Source of the DNA: a virus | Strand: one strand, 5' to 3' | Virus record (IMG/VR): IMGVR_UViG_3300028392_000041 | Span: 47,828 to 111,827 of that record | Length of the DNA stretch: 64,000 nt | In this document: one piece after another, positions 23,194 through 30,806 of the stretch | How positions within the stretch are numbered: position 1 is the first letter of the stretch | How the letters are laid out: each line of letters starts with the position of its first letter | Program-made: the position numbers and the translations under genes | The notes under the pieces: model-generated | Seen by the model: only the letters and a program-made list of their open reading frames with translations | The model's database searches: none | Told to the model about the DNA's origin: nothing

Positions 23194-23400
23194 TTAAGCG
23201 ATTGTTGTTTTGCGTGGGAAGCCAGTAGCGAAACCACTGGTACCTGTTGATGCTGTGCGAGTAACTTTGCCACGCATAACCTGTTTGCGAGGGCGAATCT
23301 GGCGATCGCTGACTTCAACGACACCACCACGACGCAGGAATTCAGCCATCTGTACTTCAGACTCGGCACGGAGTTGGGATTTGGTTTTTGCTATAATCAT
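23194..23400 (-). CDS. Small basic hypothetical protein
   Basis: 68 residues from MIIAKTKSQLRAESEVQ (AAGGA upstream). Arg/Lys-rich, VSDRQIRPRKQVMRGKVTR; possible nucleic-acid binder. Confidence 0.5.
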   Translation of the reverse strand: MIIAKTKSQLRAESEVQMAEFLRRGGVVEVSDRQIRPRKQVMRGKVTRTASTGTSGFATGFPRKTTIA

Positions 23401-23429
23401 TTTTCTTCCTTTTTTCAAGTTTACAAGTA

Positions 23430-23458
23430 ATTATACATCCAAAGCGAATTAAAGTAAA
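23430..23458 (-). promoter_or_regulatory. Sigma70-type promoter
   Basis: TTTACTTTAATTC...TATAAT, 17-nt spacer. Confidence 0.8.
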
Positions 23459-23471
23459 GGACTATTTTAGT

Positions 23472-23492
23472 ACCCCTACCACTGGTAGGGTT
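23472..23492. repeat. REP-like palindrome copy c
   Basis: CCCTACC-ACT-GGTAGGG, directly after the stop of the GP88-like gene. Confidence 0.65.
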
Positions 23493-24231
23493 ATGCTGCC
23501 ATCATCATTACAGTGGGATATTTCACAAACCCACTGGTGTCCTTCTTGGCTTTGCCTTTGGCATACAACCCAACGATCACTCCCTTTGGGTCAAGGAAAC
23601 GCAGGTCAGACTCATCGCCATTAAATACTGTGCGACCATTATAGGTTTCAGGCATGGGCTGTGTTTTCTTCATACCAAAAACAGTAGCGACATTATAACC
23701 CTGCGCGATCGCTCCCAAAACATCAGCATCGTTGCCATCGGCAGCAGAGAAAGTCAGGTGGTAGTTATCGATGTGAGCAACTTTACGACCGAGGATTTTT
23801 GTGTAGTCATAAAATTGAACCTGCGGAAACAGTTGAAAAATATTTTTGCCTGTACCCATGATGCTATACTTTTCAAAAGACAGGTCACTGGTGCCGTTGA
23901 GACGAAACACTGGTGTCAAACCGAGTCGGGCTGACTGTTTGATTGCCAACTCAATGTCGTTGATGAGTTGGTGGAAAAATTCATCACGATTGCTGAAAAA
24001 CAACTGAGTCTTACGGATCCGTGCTTTCTGAATCGTGTTTGTCGTTTCGCCTTTCTTGAACATACCACCACGACCAGCTGTGTTCAAACAAGCAGAGGTG
24101 CAACCAGCAGTGCGCTTGGGGCAGGTTTCGTGACCTGACAGATTCGCAGGGGCGAGGTGAAGGATGTAGGTATTATAACCCTGCTTCATGCCTTTGAGGA
24201 TTTTTGGGTTTCCAGTGCTCAATAATTTCAT
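23491..24231 (-). CDS. GP88-like phage protein
   Basis: 246 residues. Starts LLSTGNPKILKG, then YILHLAPANLSGHETCPKRT, GCTSACLNTAGRGGM with three or four conserved Cys, and PVFRLNGTSDLSFEKY. This Cys-rich family occurs in phages and plasmids of many hosts. The Cys cluster may bind metal or an Fe-S cluster; no activity is known to me. Confidence 0.7.
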   Translation of the reverse strand: MKLLSTGNPKILKGMKQGYNTYILHLAPANLSGHETCPKRTAGCTSACLNTAGRGGMFKKGETTNTIQKARIRKTQLFFSNRDEFFHQLINDIELAIKQSARLGLTPVFRLNGTSDLSFEKYSIMGTGKNIFQLFPQVQFYDYTKILGRKVAHIDNYHLTFSAADGNDADVLGAIAQGYNVATVFGMKKTQPMPETYNGRTVFNGDESDLRFLDPKGVIVGLYAKGKAKKDTSGFVKYPTVMMMAA

Positions 24232-24248
24232 AATATATCCCTCTTCAA

Positions 24249-24614
24249 TTAAACAGTTGCGGTATCAAGATAACCATAAGGCAAACCAAACAAGAAGCAA
24301 GCGTAGTCACGATCGCCATTTGCATCAGCAGAGTCCATGAGCCAAGCGATTACTCGCTCACGATTGGTGCCTGTATGCATCAGGTTTAATACTTTGTCCT
24401 CAAACTTCGCGATCGCTACTTTCTCGTCTGCGATTCGCTGAGTTTCTTCACGCATGATGACTTCAGCCAAGAACTCAAATTCCTTCTCAAAGTCAGCCAG
24501 CGTCCACATGCTGGTGTCAATGCCACGAGGACGACTGCCGTAGGCATCTTTGTACATATCCCAGTACTGACATTGGGCTTGCTCAAGAGGGGACATTTCG
24601 TTCCAAGATTGCAT
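24249..24614 (-). CDS. Conserved hypothetical protein
   Basis: 121 residues from MQSWNEMSPLEQAQCQYWD (SD spacing favours this ATG over the one 6 nt upstream). Helical and acidic. No domain recognised. Confidence 0.6.
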   Translation of the reverse strand: MQSWNEMSPLEQAQCQYWDMYKDAYGSRPRGIDTSMWTLADFEKEFEFLAEVIMREETQRIADEKVAIAKFEDKVLNLMHTGTNRERVIAWLMDSADANGDRDYACFLFGLPYGYLDTATV

Positions 24615-24644
24615 TTTCATTTCCTTTTCTGATTCAATAGAGTA

Positions 24645-24673
24645 ATTATACAAGTATTTTGAATTAAAGTAAA
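24645..24673 (-). promoter_or_regulatory. Sigma70-type promoter
   Basis: TTTACTTTAATTC...TATAAT, 17-nt spacer. Confidence 0.8.
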
Positions 24674-24677
24674 GGGA

Positions 24678-24700
24678 AAACCCTTCACTCAGTAGGGTTA
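24678..24700. repeat. REP-like palindrome copy d (diverged)
   Basis: CCCTTC-ACTCA-GTAGGG with one mismatch, right after the 24698 gene's stop. Confidence 0.55.
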
Positions 24701-24859
24701 TTCAGTAGGAACGCCAGCCAAGCCAAAAATCTCAAGAACCCCACCAGTAGGGTAGTCAGAGGGCACAGTCACGGTAGCCAGATTATCATAAGCCAAACCC
24801 CAATTAGCAAAGGGACCAGCCACAACCATTTTATTAGCAGTATCAATAATATAAAACAT
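24698..24859 (-). CDS. Small hypothetical protein
   Basis: 53 residues; AGGAG 7 nt upstream. MFYIIDTANKMVVAGPF, then VTVPSDYPTGGVLEIFG. Single-gene unit between a promoter and hairpin d. Confidence 0.55.
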   Translation of the reverse strand: MFYIIDTANKMVVAGPFANWGLAYDNLATVTVPSDYPTGGVLEIFGLAGVPTE

Positions 24860-24883
24860 TCATTTCTCCTATTCAATAATACA

Positions 24884-24912
24884 ATTATACCTCGACTGTG
24901 AATTAATGTAAA
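24884..24912 (-). promoter_or_regulatory. Sigma70-type promoter
   Basis: TTTACATTAATTC...TATAAT, 17-nt spacer. Confidence 0.8.
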
Positions 24913-24953
24913 GGTCTTTTTATCGCTTGTAAGTCGTTGATTTCAAATGAGAA

Positions 24954-24975
24954 AAACCCACTGAAAAGTGGGTTT
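24954..24975 (-). terminator. Rho-independent terminator
   Basis: On the minus strand AAACCCACT-TTTC-AGTGGGTTT followed by TTTCTC; ends the 26.0-25.0 kb operon. Confidence 0.85.
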
Positions 24976-25025
24976 GAGGAAAAAACGGACTCTGTAGCGA
25001 GTTAAGCTACTTCATGGGGGTTTGC

Positions 25026-25259
25026 CTAGAAAGGCATGTTACCATCGATTTTGGTGATGCGTAGCGATAACTCTCGGCTGTCTGATACTTGTCTGCTCTC
25101 TAGTCGGTCTAGCCTGTGTTGTAGTGAGATTGTGCGAACAGCCAACAGAACCAAAGCGATCACTACCAGCGTAAAGGTCAAACCCCAGCCAGCGATAATG
25201 CCGTAGGTCAACATCCACAAATTATCTACTGTGTCTGTTAATAATCTAATTGTGTTCAT
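25026..25259 (-). CDS. Small membrane protein with coiled coil
   Basis: 77 residues: one strong transmembrane helix (WGLTFTLVVIALVLLAV) and a heptad region (QHRLDRLESRQVSDS). Start overlaps the upstream stop. Confidence 0.55.
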   Translation of the reverse strand: MNTIRLLTDTVDNLWMLTYGIIAGWGLTFTLVVIALVLLAVRTISLQHRLDRLESRQVSDSRELSLRITKIDGNMPF

Positions 25260-25396
25260 CGTGTGAACTTTCTAATGATTGTGTGCCAATAGTAGCGGAA
25301 ACTACGAATAACTATCCAATCAAAAATGTCATTGGACCATCCGACTTCTTTTGGCATGTTACCGTATGCCTTTTCGATTGTGTCCTTTTGTGTCAT
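25256..25396 (-). CDS. Tiny hypothetical protein
   Basis: 46 residues: MTQKDTIEKAYGNMPKEVGW, then SNDIFDWIVIRSFRYYWH. ATGA overlap downstream and 4-nt overlap upstream support translation. Confidence 0.5.
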   Translation of the reverse strand: MTQKDTIEKAYGNMPKEVGWSNDIFDWIVIRSFRYYWHTIIRKFTR

Positions 25397-25734
25397 TGTC
25401 CGTCTTTCGTTTCCCAGATTGCGTTGTCCGCAACGAATTGGTTGTTTGGTAGTGATCGTTCAGGAATAACATTATAGTCATCCCAATTCTTTTCTTTCAT
25501 TGCTGGTTCAGCTCTTGCCTTTGACGCAAACTTACCCATCTCTGATATAATCCATCTGCTCTGTTCAGCTACAGGGCTGTCGGACTTCAAAAATTCTGTT
25601 TGTTTCTTTGACTTTTCCATGCGTTCTTTTTGTGAGAACACACGATGGTTGCCGCAACTACGACAACAATATGGACCACGCTTCTTATGTAGTGTTCCGC
25701 AGTGAGGACACTGCTTTTCGCGATAGCCAGCCAT
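25393..25734 (-). CDS. Zinc-ribbon protein
   Basis: 113 residues from MAGYREKQCPHCG. CPHC and CCRSC pairs within the first 30 residues form a zinc ribbon; the rest is helical and charged. Possibly nucleic-acid binding. Confidence 0.6.
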   Translation of the reverse strand: MAGYREKQCPHCGTLHKKRGPYCCRSCGNHRVFSQKERMEKSKKQTEFLKSDSPVAEQSRWIISEMGKFASKARAEPAMKEKNWDDYNVIPERSLPNNQFVADNAIWETKDGQ

Positions 25735-25916
25735 TACACAATGTCCTTTGTTGCTTTCCAATCATCCCATGGACATTTCTCTGGATTCCAAAATTCACAC
25801 TCACAAACATATCTACCTGCGTTATGACTTTCGTTACGCATAAACCCATGTGGCGCATCAGGATGTGGGTTACACTTTGATGCTTCTTCTCTGTCCTCAG
25901 TTGTGAAAGTAGTCAT
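25734..25916 (-). CDS. Small Cys/His-rich hypothetical protein
   Basis: 60 residues with three Cys and three His in KCNPHPDAPHGFM and VCECEFWNPEKC; a small metal site is possible. Ends on the next gene's start. Confidence 0.5.
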   Translation of the reverse strand: MTTFTTEDREEASKCNPHPDAPHGFMRNESHNAGRYVCECEFWNPEKCPWDDWKATKDIV

Positions 25917-26074
25917 AGTGGATAATTTCTTTTTTTGGCAAATTCTTCTGCTTCTTCATGCGAGCAAAGTTTATCTTCTTTAGCCCATGTTAGCGCTTGT
26001 TCTTCGCTATCGAAATATGGGCTGATAACACCACTGCCTTCTTCGCGAACCCAGAAGTAGGTATATGTGCTCAT
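25913..26074 (-). CDS. Small hypothetical protein (paralogue of the 27295 gene)
   Basis: 53 residues from MSTYTYFWVREEGSG; a GTG at 26104 is an alternative. YFWV...SPYFDSEEQALTWAKED parallels YWVQ...PPYFNSKQEAYDWADQN of the 27295 gene, so the two appear related by duplication. Confidence 0.5.
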   Translation of the reverse strand: MSTYTYFWVREEGSGVISPYFDSEEQALTWAKEDKLCSHEEAEEFAKKRNYPL

Positions 26075-26084
26075 GCCAGCATCT

Positions 26085-26279
26085 CTATACTTTATCAGCT
26101 TCACCTTGTGTTCCTGTTACACGCATTCGGTCTTCAACTATTTTAAATGCTTCATCTTCAAGTTCAGCATCCTGAATTTCTTTAGGACTTTTCTTAAAGA
26201 TGTTGTCCCAACGATTATCAAATTCTTCTTTGCTTATACTATATGGTCTTGGCGTAGACCCTTTACCACCATCAGACAT
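26085..26279 (-). CDS. Conserved small phage protein
   Basis: 64 residues beginning MSDGGKGSTPRPYSISKEEF, a phrase I recognise in many phage proteins of unknown role. Confidence 0.6.
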   Translation of the reverse strand: MSDGGKGSTPRPYSISKEEFDNRWDNIFKKSPKEIQDAELEDEAFKIVEDRMRVTGTQGEADKV

Positions 26280-26546
26280 TTAATCCTCCAATACAGCTAC
26301 AATATTGTCTTCGTCAACGATAACCCTTTGGGCATCACCAATCTTTACTACCTGTGCTTTGCTCCACTCAAGCATAATAACATCACCTACTTTTACCAGT
26401 GTTACTTTTGGTCCGATTGCGAGTACTGTTCCCTGCTTTGAGTCTCGGTTGCTTGTCGTTCCGTCCAGAATGATTCCGCTTTCCGTTGTCTGTTCCGCTT
26501 TGTTTTCTGCTACTAGGACTTTCTTTTTCAGTGGTGTCACTATCAT
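26280..26546 (-). CDS. groES: GroES-like co-chaperonin
   Basis: 88 residues. Cpn10 features: N-terminal PLKKKVLVAENKAEQTTESG leading into the mobile loop, GTVLAIGPKV, KVGDVIMLEW and C-terminal IVDEDNIVAVLED. Works with host GroEL, as T4 gp31 does for major capsid folding. The mobile loop (GIILDGTTSNRD) is not of the usual IVL type. The start lies inside the upstream gene's frame. Confidence 0.82.
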   Translation of the reverse strand: MIVTPLKKKVLVAENKAEQTTESGIILDGTTSNRDSKQGTVLAIGPKVTLVKVGDVIMLEWSKAQVVKIGDAQRVIVDEDNIVAVLED

Positions 26547-26724
26547 ATGCTTGCGCCTTATTATATTGTTGTTGAGTAATTTCTTTATACTTATATGATT
26601 CAATCCAGAATATGCTGGCTTGAAAGTCTAGCATTGATTTTAAATTGTAACCACGACAATTAATCTTGTGTTTGAATCCATCTTTCCAAACAACATCAAT
26701 CTGATAGTAGTTATCTCTTACCAA
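26383..26724 (-). CDS. Conserved phage protein with a C-terminus overprinting groES
   Basis: 113 residues. The first ~60 (DNYYQIDVVWKDGFKHKINC ... WIESYKYKEITQQQYNKA) look like a known short phage protein. The remaining ~50 are Ser/Lys/Arg/Asn-rich and overlap groES by 164 nt in another frame. Loss of an original stop is the likely cause. Confidence 0.55.
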   Translation of the reverse strand: MVRDNYYQIDVVWKDGFKHKINCRGYNLKSMLDFQASIFWIESYKYKEITQQQYNKAQAYDSDTTEKESPSSRKQSGTDNGKRNHSGRNDKQPRLKAGNSTRNRTKSNTGKSR

Positions 26725-26924
26725 CTATCTACTCCTGTTATCTCAGTAGTAAATGTTCCATTCAAATCATCTTGACTGAATGGAACAGCAGCAGTCAGTC
26801 TATAACCGATACCATTTCCTGTGTCTCGTGTTAGTGTGACCATCGTTGCTTCAGGAAATTTCTCAAGGATCTCTTTGAGTTTATCAATTTCATCAGTGAA
26901 TAGGGGGATAGTTACTGTTGTCAT
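26718..26924 (-). CDS. Small hypothetical protein
   Basis: 68 residues from MTTVTIPLFTDEIDKLKEIL; chosen because the ATG overlaps the upstream stop (ATGA). ATMVTLTRDTGNGIGYRLTA is beta-rich. Confidence 0.55.
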   Translation of the reverse strand: MTTVTIPLFTDEIDKLKEILEKFPEATMVTLTRDTGNGIGYRLTAAVPFSQDDLNGTFTTEITGVDSW

Positions 26925-26998
26925 GCCATAATCCATGCGTATATGATTTCAAATAATACATCAACAGGAAGATTTTCTTGTGGGATTGGATGTACCAT
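26921..26998 (-). CDS. Possible 25-residue peptide
   Basis: VHPIPQENLPVDVLFEIIY and a short C-terminus. ATGA overlap with the next gene is the only support. Confidence 0.3.
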   Translation of the reverse strand: MVHPIPQENLPVDVLFEIIYAWIMA

Positions 26999-26999
26999 A

Positions 27000-27113
27000 T
27001 TAATCTTCGTCAGTTGCAGGTGTGTTCTTACAGTGTCGCACAAAGGCAGTAGCTGCAACAACTGCTCCAAGTATAACACCGATAAGTAATGCGATTAGAA
27101 TTTCTTGAGTCAT
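27000..27113 (-). CDS. Tiny membrane protein
   Basis: 37 residues: one helix (ILIALLIGVILGAVVAATAF), then a short charged tail. First gene after the promoter at 27135. Confidence 0.5.
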   Translation of the reverse strand: MTQEILIALLIGVILGAVVAATAFVRHCKNTPATDED

Positions 27114-27134
27114 ATCATTTCCTTATATTATATC

Positions 27135-27163
27135 ATTATATCTTAAGACTGCGGGATTGTCAA
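27135..27163 (-). promoter_or_regulatory. Sigma70-type promoter
   Basis: TTGACA-N17-TATAAT without the usual TTAATTC extension; overlaps the 3' end of the 27143 gene. Confidence 0.78.
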
Positions 27164-27295
27164 CTCCCGTGATTTGTAATATTTGTACATTCTTACAAAA
27201 GATGCGAATCGAAGTGGCTCATGCTCGAAATTTGGCAACTCACCAAAATGTTCGAGCATCGCATTATAAAATTGGATTGCTTCTTCGTCTGTCAC
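27143..27295 (-). CDS. Small conserved phage protein (GTG start)
   Basis: 50 residues starting at GTG 27295: TDEEAIQFYNAMLEHFGELP and NFEHEPLRFASFVRMYKYYK. This short protein recurs in phages in my memory. The GTG shares bases with the upstream TAG. Confidence 0.6.
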   Translation of the reverse strand: MTDEEAIQFYNAMLEHFGELPNFEHEPLRFASFVRMYKYYKSRELTIPQS

Positions 27296-27462
27296 TAATA
27301 CTTATACCCATTCTGGTCAGCCCAATCATATGCTTCTTGTTTTGAATTGAAGTATGGTGGACCAACTCGTTGTGTCGGATCATTAATTTGAACCCAATAA
27401 AAAATTAAAATTTTTGGACCTGGATCTTTGTATGTTACGAGTTTAATCGTTGCAACAGCCAT
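27295..27462 (-). CDS. Small hypothetical protein (paralogue of the 25913 gene)
   Basis: 55 residues: VATIKLVTYKDPGPKI, FYWVQINDPTQRVGPPYFNS, KQEAYDWADQ. See the 25913 gene for likeness. RBS GGAG precedes the ATG. Confidence 0.5.
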   Translation of the reverse strand: MAVATIKLVTYKDPGPKILIFYWVQINDPTQRVGPPYFNSKQEAYDWADQNGYKY

Positions 27463-27463
27463 G

Positions 27464-27715
27464 TTATTCTCCTAACCATTCTAACAATTCTTTTTCTTGT
27501 AGCATACCAGAGATTCGTTTAATTTCTTTTTCTTCTTTATCAACCATAATCAGTGTTGGTACTGATCTAACATTAAAGTTTGCTGACATGAACACATTAT
27601 TATCAATATCAACTTCTTCAATTGGCATTGTGATTTTATCACCAGCACCTTTGATTACCATTGATAAACCTTGACATGGACCACACCATGCTGCTTGAAA
27701 TTTTAATACTTTCAT
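27464..27715 (-). CDS. trxA: Thioredoxin
   Basis: 83 residues; short thioredoxin fold with active site AAWCGPCQG, NVRSVPTLIMVDK (cis-Pro) and ISGMLQEKELLEWL. Could reduce NrdA (58522) or supply reducing power to the neighbouring oxygenase/halogenase island. Overlaps the next gene by 4 nt. Confidence 0.85.
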   Translation of the reverse strand: MKVLKFQAAWCGPCQGLSMVIKGAGDKITMPIEEVDIDNNVFMSANFNVRSVPTLIMVDKEEKEIKRISGMLQEKELLEWLGE

Positions 27716-28314
27716 AGTTTTCCTTTAAATGTAAAATTCATTGATATACTTATTCTATTTTCAGTACTCATGTTTGTGTCAACCATGTGTTGCAAATTAG
27801 ATCTAAAAATTACTAAATTGCATTCTTCTGGTACAATATGATATGTGCTATAAGAAGCATCAGTAGCTGTAACAACAGGTAGTGGAAACATATTACTAAA
27901 TGCTTCATGACTTTTGAATCTAATACTACCACAATTTTTTGGTGCTTTCACATAATAAGCACAACTAAAGTGGCTCGAGTCGTGGTTATGATACTCTTGA
28001 AAATTTCCTTTCTCCGAGACATTTACCCATCCATTTACTCTCTCAAAGATTTCGGTTTCAACTCCAAATAATTTTGAAAATTTAATTACTTCAGATTTAC
28101 ACGCAGAAACAAAAGAAGATGCCATTGGGTCTTTAGTGATATCATACTTATTTACAGTTGAATATGTGTTACAGTTCCATACATCATCAGCTTTGATTGT
28201 GTTTTTTAATTCAATTGATTTTGTTTCAACTTTTCTGTTAAATTCAGAAAATTGAGATAATCTCGCAACATGAATCAATGTTGGAAACAATGGTATAATT
28301 GATGACTGTGTCAT
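27712..28314 (-). CDS. 2-oxoglutarate/Fe(II) oxygenase-fold protein
   Basis: 200 residues, 2OG-FeII_Oxy_5-like. GWVNVSEKGNFQEYHNHDSS with ligand His, CAYYVKAPKNCGSIRF, then VIFRSNLQHMVDTN with distal His and RISISMNFTF. Substrate unknown. Confidence 0.8.
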   Translation of the reverse strand: MTQSSIIPLFPTLIHVARLSQFSEFNRKVETKSIELKNTIKADDVWNCNTYSTVNKYDITKDPMASSFVSACKSEVIKFSKLFGVETEIFERVNGWVNVSEKGNFQEYHNHDSSHFSCAYYVKAPKNCGSIRFKSHEAFSNMFPLPVVTATDASYSTYHIVPEECNLVIFRSNLQHMVDTNMSTENRISISMNFTFKGKL

Positions 28315-29069
28315 TTTTTAAAACCAAATGGACATTTCTTCGGAAAGAACTTATCTTTGAAGAATTTAACTGTGGCTTGCGCCATTGTGTAGTTTTGTTC
28401 CATATTATTATTGCTCACAAAATGTTTTAATGCAACGCAAGATTCAACAGTTTTACGCATATCATCAGTAAACTCTGTTCTTATCATGTTTACTTTTTTA
28501 TTGTTGTGTGGAGTAAACCTTAGATACATGAGCGGATCTCCTCTCTTGAACACAATAGGTTTAGATGGATCTTTGATTTCGCCACCAAAGTGTACTGGTC
28601 TGATCCACTTTGAAATATCAAACTGCCCTGTCAGTATTCTCATGTTATCAATATTGTCTTCAGTACCAACTTCCATGTTTGGTACTAACATTTCCATAAG
28701 ACAAGACTCTTTTGTAACAAACAAATAGTTATACCCAAGAGTAAACATATAAAATGTTTTATTGTCTTCTTCTTTAAAATGTACGAAATTGTCATAGAAT
28801 TTCTGCCCCATTCTATTCGTCTGAATGAATTTCTTTCCATGAACATCAACACCAGTTGTAATTGTTACATCAACAGGAGATTTTATGACAAATGTATTTT
28901 TATAATAATCTTGAACAACTGGACACTTTAAAAATGTGCTATCCCTTTGAGAAGCAATTCTTTTAAATGCTGGCTCTGGTTCAAACCAAGCAAGGTTTTC
29001 CCATGTTGGGTCATTTCCATCCTTGTTCATGACTGGTGTCCAGTAAATATCAACAGGTTTGTTAAACAT
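28311..29069 (-). CDS. Conserved protein of the oxygenase island, function unknown
   Basis: 252 residues from MFNKPVDIYWTPV; upstream ATGs lie within the neighbouring oxygenase. Beta-rich: WFEPEPAFKRIASQRDSTFL, CPVVQDYYKNTFVIKSPVDV, HFGGEIKDPSKPIVFKRGDP. Reminds me of proteins that accompany phage oxygenases; I cannot name a catalytic motif. Confidence 0.65.
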   Translation of the reverse strand: MFNKPVDIYWTPVMNKDGNDPTWENLAWFEPEPAFKRIASQRDSTFLKCPVVQDYYKNTFVIKSPVDVTITTGVDVHGKKFIQTNRMGQKFYDNFVHFKEEDNKTFYMFTLGYNYLFVTKESCLMEMLVPNMEVGTEDNIDNMRILTGQFDISKWIRPVHFGGEIKDPSKPIVFKRGDPLMYLRFTPHNNKKVNMIRTEFTDDMRKTVESCVALKHFVSNNNMEQNYTMAQATVKFFKDKFFPKKCPFGFKK

Positions 29070-29655
29070 TCGATAATCCAAGTATAGGTCTTTTATCAAA
29101 TTTAAAATCAGCGTAAATTCCATTGGCATCAACATAGTGCAGAAACACCTGTATTTGTTTCTTACCATTATATTGGTTTCTCCAATGTTTTAGTTTATCT
29201 CCACTATAAACAACCATTGTTCCAACTGGTAATACTAAAGCACTTGTCGCACCAGCAAGATTTTCCATCCAAATTTCCCATGGTCCAGTTTCATCAACTT
29301 CTATGGTAATGGTAGCTGAGTATTGGCAAGATGGTCTGTCAGTGTGTGCTGCCATCGTTGCTTCATTATAGTAAATTCTACTATAAGAATAGGCTGGGTA
29401 TAATGTTTTACCTGTTACTTGTTCAATGATTGGCTGTAGTTGAATTAACAGTGCTTCAGTTGCAATGGCGCCATACCAAGCAAAAGATTTATCCACTTGT
29501 CTGTCTCCGAATGCATATTTATTATTTTGATCTGCGTTTTTTGTGAAATATACTAAATCTTTTACCAACTCCAATTCAATTGCCAAATGTTCAGCTGTTT
29601 GTTTACTGAGTGCTTCATGAACAACTTCGTAACCAAGTTCATCAAATGTTTTCAT
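29062..29655 (-). CDS. 2-oxoglutarate/Fe(II) oxygenase (P4H-like)
   Basis: 197 residues. Iron ligands H-x-D in MAAHTDRPSCQYS and His in GDKLKHWRNQY; YSRIYYNEATM is the strand before. VDETGPWEIWMENL fills the lid region. Prolyl-hydroxylase-like in layout; substrate unknown. Confidence 0.82.
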   Translation of the reverse strand: MKTFDELGYEVVHEALSKQTAEHLAIELELVKDLVYFTKNADQNNKYAFGDRQVDKSFAWYGAIATEALLIQLQPIIEQVTGKTLYPAYSYSRIYYNEATMAAHTDRPSCQYSATITIEVDETGPWEIWMENLAGATSALVLPVGTMVVYSGDKLKHWRNQYNGKKQIQVFLHYVDANGIYADFKFDKRPILGLSNV

Positions 29656-30251
29656 TTTGTTTTTTCAATAAAATTAAAATTAATGACAACTCTTCTATCA
29701 GTATCCACTGGATTGGTGCTAGAGTGATATTGCCAACCATCAAAAATAACCATCTTATTTGCTTTTGGTGTTACTGTTTCTTTTACAGTTACATTTTTGT
29801 TTAACACAGTATTATAATATATTTGAGATTGATTTTCAGTCAAATCGCCACCAATATCTTTAAACATCTCATTATAAAACAATGTGTCGCCATCGCTGTC
29901 ATTTACATAAATCAATCCAGTTTTATGTGGAAATGGCCAATCAACATGTGGTGTATCGATATGATATTTTTCTTTTGATGTTATCATCCCAAGTCTAATT
30001 CTAATTAATGTTTCAACTTCAATATTTTGTGCGTCAAGAGCAGTTAAAATTGCTGTAAATAGTGGAGAGCATAAGTCCGATGTTGGCTTACCATCATGAA
30101 CAGCATGCATAAAACTGTAATTATATTTGTCGTATTTTTCTCCATTTTCGTAGGCAGTTTTTCCATAGTACCAAGGAAGATATCGATCCATAATTTTATC
30201 TTCAAGATATTTAAATGTTGAAGGACTAAAAGCATTCTCAACAATAATCAT
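29652..30251 (-). CDS. 2-oxoglutarate/Fe(II) oxygenase
   Basis: 199 residues from MIIVENAFSPSTF. H-x-D in TPHVDWPFPHK, distal His in FDGWQYHSSTNPV, Arg in DRRVVINFNF. LIYVNDSDGDTLFYNE is the typical strand. Similar in order to the protein at 31993. Confidence 0.82.
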   Translation of the reverse strand: MIIVENAFSPSTFKYLEDKIMDRYLPWYYGKTAYENGEKYDKYNYSFMHAVHDGKPTSDLCSPLFTAILTALDAQNIEVETLIRIRLGMITSKEKYHIDTPHVDWPFPHKTGLIYVNDSDGDTLFYNEMFKDIGGDLTENQSQIYYNTVLNKNVTVKETVTPKANKMVIFDGWQYHSSTNPVDTDRRVVINFNFIEKTK

Positions 30252-30252
30252 T

Positions 30253-30798
30253 TTATACTCTTTCAAATTTAATGTTAAACTCTAGAGCAACTTTATCTGT
30301 TTCTGATTTATTTTCTTCTTCCCCACGAGGTAACCAAGCAGGAAACAAAATAAGTTTACCAACTTCTGGAGTGAATCCAACATCATACTGATAAGAAGTT
30401 GGGTACCAGTTTCTTGAATTCACGAATGGATTTTCAACAAAAAACATTCCGTCGTTTCCTGTTGTTTTAAAATAATAAACACCAGAAATATCTGCTTCTT
30501 GTTCAGAAGAATATGACTCAACCTTTTCTCCTGGTTTAACTACACGGAATGAACTCATGTATCCAAAACTTAATGGCTTTTCTGGTTTAAATCCAATGTC
30601 AGATTTTATTTCTTTTAAATAGGAAAAAACATGCGTCATAGCATGTAATCTAAAATTATTAAGAGAATGTTGATCAATAATATTACCAGAAAAATCGTTT
30701 GAGTCGTACGCATCAGAAAGTTCTTTCTGAACAACACCAAGGAACTCATTATCAATTCTTGATGTATATATTTGTGTACCAAACCAATTGTCAATCAT
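30253..30798 (-). CDS. Degenerate oxygenase-fold protein lacking iron ligands
   Basis: 181 residues. The fold landmarks of the 2OG-FeII_Oxy_5 group remain (SSFRVVKPGEKVESYSSEQE, ADISGVYYFKTTG, LILFPAWLPRGEEENKS, VALEFNIKF). However, the ligand H-x-H is replaced by Ser/Glu and the distal His by Arg/Gly. Probably non-catalytic: a substrate-binding partner, or a decayed copy. Confidence 0.65.
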   Translation of the reverse strand: MIDNWFGTQIYTSRIDNEFLGVVQKELSDAYDSNDFSGNIIDQHSLNNFRLHAMTHVFSYLKEIKSDIGFKPEKPLSFGYMSSFRVVKPGEKVESYSSEQEADISGVYYFKTTGNDGMFFVENPFVNSRNWYPTSYQYDVGFTPEVGKLILFPAWLPRGEEENKSETDKVALEFNIKFERV

Positions 30799-30806
30799 AG
30801 CATTTC

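Noticed and set aside
22627-24700. CRISPR array suspected from repeated CCCTAC...GTAGGG
   Set aside because: Copies are irregularly spaced, intergenic and palindromic with no spacers of even size; they fit REP-like hairpins or terminators.
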